DNA from: Crenobacter oryzisoli | GTDB taxonomy: Bacteria; Pseudomonadota; Gammaproteobacteria; Burkholderiales; Chromobacteriaceae | DNA: 34,552 nt | NCBI RefSeq assembly: GCF_030385785.1 | Contig: NZ_JAUEDK010000046.1 | Coordinates: 1 to 34,552, forward strand | Direction of reading: 5' to 3' | Part shown: positions 31,600-34,552 of the stretch, piece by piece | How the letters are laid out: every line of letters begins with the position of its first letter | How positions within the stretch are numbered: the first letter of the stretch is position 1 | Position numbers and translations under genes: made by a program | The notes under the pieces: model-generated | The model's database searches: none | The model's input: the letters and a program-made list of their open reading frames with translations, nothing else | What the model was told of the DNA's origin: nothing

Positions 31600-33030
31600 T
31601 TACTGCCCGTCCAGTGCCTCCCGTACCCGCCGTGCCAGGGCCGGTGCTTGTTCGACCGGTACGTTGGCGAAGCCGAACAGTAACGCCGGCGGATGGCCCC
31701 CCTGCGGGCTGAAGTGCGACAGCGGCTGGCCGGCCAAGCCCCGGGCGGTCAGTCGCGCGGCGACGGCGCGGTCGTCCTCGCCCTCTGCCAACCAGCCGAT
31801 CAGTTGCAGCCCGACTGCGTGGCCGTCGAGCTGCAGCCTTGTGCCGCACTCGGCCTCCAGCGCGGCGGCCAGTGCGGCACGGCGTTCTGCATAGAGCGCG
31901 CGCATCCGTTTGATGTGGCGGGCGAAGTGGCCCTGTCGCAGGAAGTCGGCCGTGGTGGCCTGGTCGAGGATGGAAGGGGCCGGTGAGAACAGGTCGGCGG
32001 CTTCGGCGAATCGCGCCGCCTCGCTCGCTGGCACTACCAGATAACCGAGGCGCAGGCCGGGGAACAGCGTCTTGCTGAAGCTGCCGATGTAGAGCACCCG
32101 CGAGGCGGTGTCGAGGCTCTGCAGTGCCGGTAGCGGCGGGCCGTCGTAGCGGAACTCGCCGTCGTAATCGTCCTCGATCACCCAGGCGCCTTGCTGCTGT
32201 GCCCAGTCGAGTAGTTCGAGTCGGCGCGGCAGCGACAGAGTGACGCCGAGCGGCGCATGGTGGGACGGGGTGCAGTAGACCAGGCGCGCCTCGGGGCAGC
32301 GGCGGATCGCCTCGTCCATCTGCAGGCCGTCCTGGTCCACCGGCACCGGCACCAGCCGTGCCCCGGCCAGTCGCAGTGCGCCACTGGCGCGGAAGTAGCC
32401 GGGATCCTCCATCCAGACCGGGTCGCCGGTGTTCAGCAGCGTCTGCGTCACTATGCTTAGCGCTCCCTGGAAGCCGTTGGTGATGAACACCTGCTCGGTG
32501 CGGCAGTCAATGCCGCGAAACAGCGCCAAGTGATGGGCGATCGCCTCACGCAACGGCAGATAGCCGGCTGGGGCCGGATAGCTCAGCCCTGCCAGCGACA
32601 GCGAGCGGGCCCGTTGCCCGGCCAGCCGCGCCCATAGCTTGCGCGGGAAGGCGTCGAGCGCAGGCAGTCCGAGCTGGAATGGCAAGGGCTGTAGCAGCTC
32701 GCGCGGCTCGGTCTGGGCCGGGGGCGAGGCATCAGGCACGACATGGCGCGCCAGTTGACCGACGCGGCGCGCCTCCAGCTGCGGATGCACCACCGTGCCG
32801 GCGGCGGCGCGGCTGAGCAGGAAGCCTTCGGCCAATAGCTGACCATAGGCCTGGTCGACGGTGCCGCGCGACACCGCCAAGTCGGCGGCCAGCACCCGCG
32901 TCGCCGGCAGGCGGGTGCCGGGCGGCAGCTGGCCGGCCAGGATGGCATCGCGGATGCGCTGGTAGAGCTGGCGGTGCAGCGGCAGCGCCTGCTCGCGGCG
33001 CAGTTCGAACTGGAGGGTAGAGGTGGTCAT
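31600..33030 (-). CDS. MocR/PdxR-family regulator (GntR HTH fused to aminotransferase-like domain)
   Basis: 476-residue protein with an N-terminal GntR winged helix (about 8-80, with LYQRIRDAILAGQLPPGTRLP and LAVSRGTVDQAYGQLLAEGF). A fold-type-I aminotransferase-like domain follows (about 120-476): EDPGYFRASGAL, IEDDYDGEFRYDG and the PLP lysine K320 in SFSKTLFPGLRLGY. MocR proteins bind PLP and control PLP, GABA or membrane-protein genes, usually divergent from them. The ATG at 33030 (MTTSTLQFELRREQ) was chosen; 121 further upstream codons in frame run into the IS element and are rejected. The expected divergent target is missing because an IS1111-type element begins about 100 bp upstream. 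Confidence 0.92.
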   Translation of the reverse strand: MTTSTLQFELRREQALPLHRQLYQRIRDAILAGQLPPGTRLPATRVLAADLAVSRGTVDQAYGQLLAEGFLLSRAAAGTVVHPQLEARRVGQLARHVVPDASPPAQTEPRELLQPLPFQLGLPALDAFPRKLWARLAGQRARSLSLAGLSYPAPAGYLPLREAIAHHLALFRGIDCRTEQVFITNGFQGALSIVTQTLLNTGDPVWMEDPGYFRASGALRLAGARLVPVPVDQDGLQMDEAIRRCPEARLVYCTPSHHAPLGVTLSLPRRLELLDWAQQQGAWVIEDDYDGEFRYDGPPLPALQSLDTASRVLYIGSFSKTLFPGLRLGYLVVPASEAARFAEAADLFSPAPSILDQATTADFLRQGHFARHIKRMRALYAERRAALAAALEAECGTRLQLDGHAVGLQLIGWLAEGEDDRAVAARLTARGLAGQPLSHFSPQGGHPPALLFGFANVPVEQAPALARRVREALDGQ

Positions 33031-33064
33031 GGCCTGGTCGTTTTGACGGTTTTTGGCTCTGATC

Positions 33065-33126
33065 ACTATACCATTGGCCGAGTATCTTGCTGGAAAGACT
33101 ATGACGCAGTGCTGACCTGCAAGGAG
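33065..33126. promoter_or_regulatory. Remnant divergent promoter region upstream of the MocR-like gene
   Basis: On the minus strand TATAGT (33070-33065) is a likely -10 for the regulator. On the plus strand TTGGCC (33074-33079), 17 bp and GACTAT (33097-33102) could drive a gene towards the IS, and AAGGAG (33121-33126) resembles a ribosome binding site just before the IS repeat. All are partial matches. Confidence 0.35.
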
Positions 33127-33265
33127 ATGTAATGGACGCCTCCCTCCTGCCCGAAGGTGACGACGGCGGTCTGCAGAACGACAGGAGCCCTCGCAATACC
33201 TGACGGCATCTAAAGTGCCAAAGTGGTGGTGTAGCAACAACCACAAACGGTAAGGAGGGCTCGAT

Positions 33266-34285
33266 ATGAAGATTACGACATTCGGTCTGGACCTGGCAAA
33301 GCGGGTTTTCCAACTGCATTGGGTGGATACCGCTACCGGTGAAATCTGCCGCCGGCAAGTGAAACGGGCGCAACTGAACGAGTTCTTCGCCAACCGGGAA
33401 ACGTCGGTGATCGCGATGGAGGCCTGCGGCAGTGCGCACTACTGGGGCCGGCTGTTCCAGGAGCTTGGGCATGAGGTCAGGCTGATTCCCGGGCAGTTCG
33501 TCCGTCCGTTCGTGAAGAGCAACAAGACCGACGCAGCCGATGCGCAGGCGATCTGGGAAGCGGCGCAGCGGCCAGGGATGAAGTTCGTCGCGCTCAAGAG
33601 CGAAGGCCAGCAAAGCGTGCTGATGTTGCACCGGATGCGCGAGCAGTTGGTGAAGATGCGGACGATGCAGACTAACCAGCTACACGGGCTGTTGTACGAG
33701 TTCGGAGCCGAGCTGCCAAAGGGGCGACACAAGGCGCTGGAGCGGATTCCTGATGAGCTTGCGCGGCTGGAAGACACGTTGCCAGTGATGGTGATCGAAG
33801 CGATCCGTAGCCAACTACAGCGAATTGAGACATTGGGCCAAGACATCGCCGAGCTTGAGCACAAGCTGGCGGTGTGGAAGAAGGAAGATGAAGCAGCCAA
33901 ACGACTGATGGCCATTCCGGGTGTCGGCTTGCTCACCGCAACAGCGGCGGTAGCAATGATTGGGGATGCCAAGACATTCAAGTCTGGGCGCGAGTTTGCC
34001 GCCTTCCTCGGCCTGGTGCCACGCCAGAGCGGCACCGGCGGGCGAGTGAAGTTGCTGGGGATCAGCAAGCGCGGTGATGTGTATCTGCGCACGCTGCTGA
34101 TTCATGGCGCCAGGGCAGTGGCGACGCATCAGAAGGTGCGCGATCCCTGGCTGGACCAGTTGCTGGCGCGACGACCGTTCAATGCGGCGGTGGTAGCGCT
34201 GGCCAACAAGATGGCACGAACGATCTGGGCGCTGTTGGCCCATGGCCGGACGTATCAAACGGACTACGTGGCCAAGGCCGCGTAA
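33266..34285 (+). CDS. IS110/IS1111-family transposase (DEDD recombinase)
   Basis: 339-residue recombinase that moves the element through a circular intermediate. The N-terminal RuvC-like domain has D9 (FGLDLAK), E52 (AMEACGSAHYWG), D89 and D92 (NKTDAADAQAI). A central helical region (about 120-210) follows, then the Tnp C-terminal domain with PGVGLLTATA and LVPRQSGTGGRVKLLGISKRG, including the conserved Ser255. All four acidic residues and the serine are present and the frame is intact. TAAGGAGG lies 7 nt before the ATG. Recent work shows IS110-family recombinases use an element-encoded bridge RNA; in the IS1111 group it is expected at the right end. Confidence 0.95.
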   Translation: MKITTFGLDLAKRVFQLHWVDTATGEICRRQVKRAQLNEFFANRETSVIAMEACGSAHYWGRLFQELGHEVRLIPGQFVRPFVKSNKTDAADAQAIWEAAQRPGMKFVALKSEGQQSVLMLHRMREQLVKMRTMQTNQLHGLLYEFGAELPKGRHKALERIPDELARLEDTLPVMVIEAIRSQLQRIETLGQDIAELEHKLAVWKKEDEAAKRLMAIPGVGLLTATAAVAMIGDAKTFKSGREFAAFLGLVPRQSGTGGRVKLLGISKRGDVYLRTLLIHGARAVATHQKVRDPWLDQLLARRPFNAAVVALANKMARTIWALLAHGRTYQTDYVAKAA

Positions 34286-34534
34286 AAGATTAACGAACCC
34301 TTTAGGAGGTGGATCGCTGAAAGGTTGCGCAGGTTGATGTGCGCTTGATGGCAGAACAGGTCGGACCGTGGGGAAGTAAGCCTGAATGATGGCCAGTCCT
34401 TCGAGGACTCCAAGGAGATGAGGCCTTCCCCTGCGAATTCCATCAGGGCCAGCAGACTCCGAGTCTGCAATAAAGGCCGGATATAAGTCTGCAGCCAGAT
34501 CTCGAAGCCCGCATCGAACATCGCTTGCCAAGCC
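34286..34534 (+). ncRNA. Putative bridge RNA region of the IS1111-group element
   Basis: This 249-bp right end is non-coding but structured. Stem GATGG/CCATC (34388-34392 with 34440-34444) encloses hairpin AGTCCT-TCG-AGGACT (34395-34409), followed at 34411-34420 by CAAGGAGATG, identical to the sequence at the left insertion junction (33120-33129). A second module has GCAGACT (34452-34458), which can pair with AGTCTGC at 34462-34468 or at 34486-34492. The larger loop contains ATATAAG (34481-34487), also found at the right junction (34546-34552). Such paired guide loops fit the bridge RNA model, but structure and expression are unproven and the ends are unknown. Confidence 0.35.
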
Positions 34535-34552
34535 GGGAGGCGTCCATATAAG

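Larger units (their letters stand above)
33132..34547 (+). mobile_element. IS1111-group insertion sequence (IS110 family)
   Basis: The 13-bp inverted repeats ATGGACGCCTCCC (33132-33144) and GGGAGGCGTCCAT (34535-34547) enclose an intact DEDD transposase gene and a long non-coding right end (34286-34534). Short subterminal repeats of this kind distinguish the IS1111 group from IS110 proper. In that group the true tips lie a few bases outside the repeats, so the element probably runs from about 33125 to 34550. No target duplication is seen, as is usual. Only about five bases of sequence past the right repeat fall within the window. Confidence 0.88.

Noticed and set aside
31600-33393. 597-residue version of the MocR-like regulator
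   Set aside because: The extra 121 N-terminal codons lie in the intergenic region and IS element and resemble no domain; the ATG at 33030 gives the normal length.
1-34552. CRISPR arrays, tRNA or rRNA genes
   Set aside because: No regularly spaced repeats and no tRNA or rRNA signatures were seen on either strand.

Overview
The window comes from a GC-rich betaproteobacterial chromosome. The gene set and order (rpoE-rseABC-mucD, a glutaredoxin-like gene, lepA-lepB-rnc-era-recO-pdxJ-acpS) fit that class. Neisseriales/Chromobacteriaceae is my best guess, but the genus cannot be fixed from the sequence alone.

Layout. (1) 1-1.8 kb, minus strand: prpB and the 5' part of prpC of the 2-methylcitrate cycle (propionate use). 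(2) 2.0-12.9 kb, plus strand: a sigma-E envelope-stress operon with a near-consensus sigma-E promoter at its head, running into a housekeeping block for translation, secretion, RNA processing, repair, PLP synthesis and acyl-carrier activation, closed by a strong terminator. (3) 12.9-14.7 kb: about 570 bp with no recognisable gene, then nagZ, then a 164-bp element with perfect 39-bp inverted repeats. (4) 14.7-15.7 kb, minus strand: a glutathionyl-hydroquinone reductase. (5) 15.8-24.9 kb: an accessory block. A decayed IS256-type transposase and a dead IS5-type element flank a minus-strand operon (glutamine-synthetase-like ligase, aldehyde dehydrogenase, iron-type alcohol dehydrogenase, PuuD-type gamma-glutamyl amidohydrolase, ethanolamine-type permease) and a divergent RpiR-family regulator. 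(6) 25.2-27.5 kb: an NAD(P)-binding oxidoreductase divergent from an HxlR regulator, then a degenerate HD-GYP protein. (7) 27.6-33.0 kb, minus strand: hrpA and a MocR/PdxR-like regulator. (8) 33.1-34.5 kb: an apparently intact IS1111-group (IS110 family) insertion sequence just upstream of that regulator.

Most notable system: the 16.6-24.0 kb operon looks like a gamma-glutamylated pathway for an amino alcohol, most simply ethanolamine. The proposed steps are import, ligation to glutamate, oxidation of the alcohol and then the aldehyde while the amine is masked, and release of glutamate plus an amino acid (glycine if the substrate is ethanolamine). It resembles the Puu putrescine route, but an Fe-alcohol dehydrogenase stands where the PuuB amine oxidase would be. 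No ethanolamine ammonia-lyase or microcompartment gene is visible. Second: the IS1111 right end contains stem-loops and a 10-nt match to the sequence at the left insertion junction, as expected if it encodes a bridge RNA.
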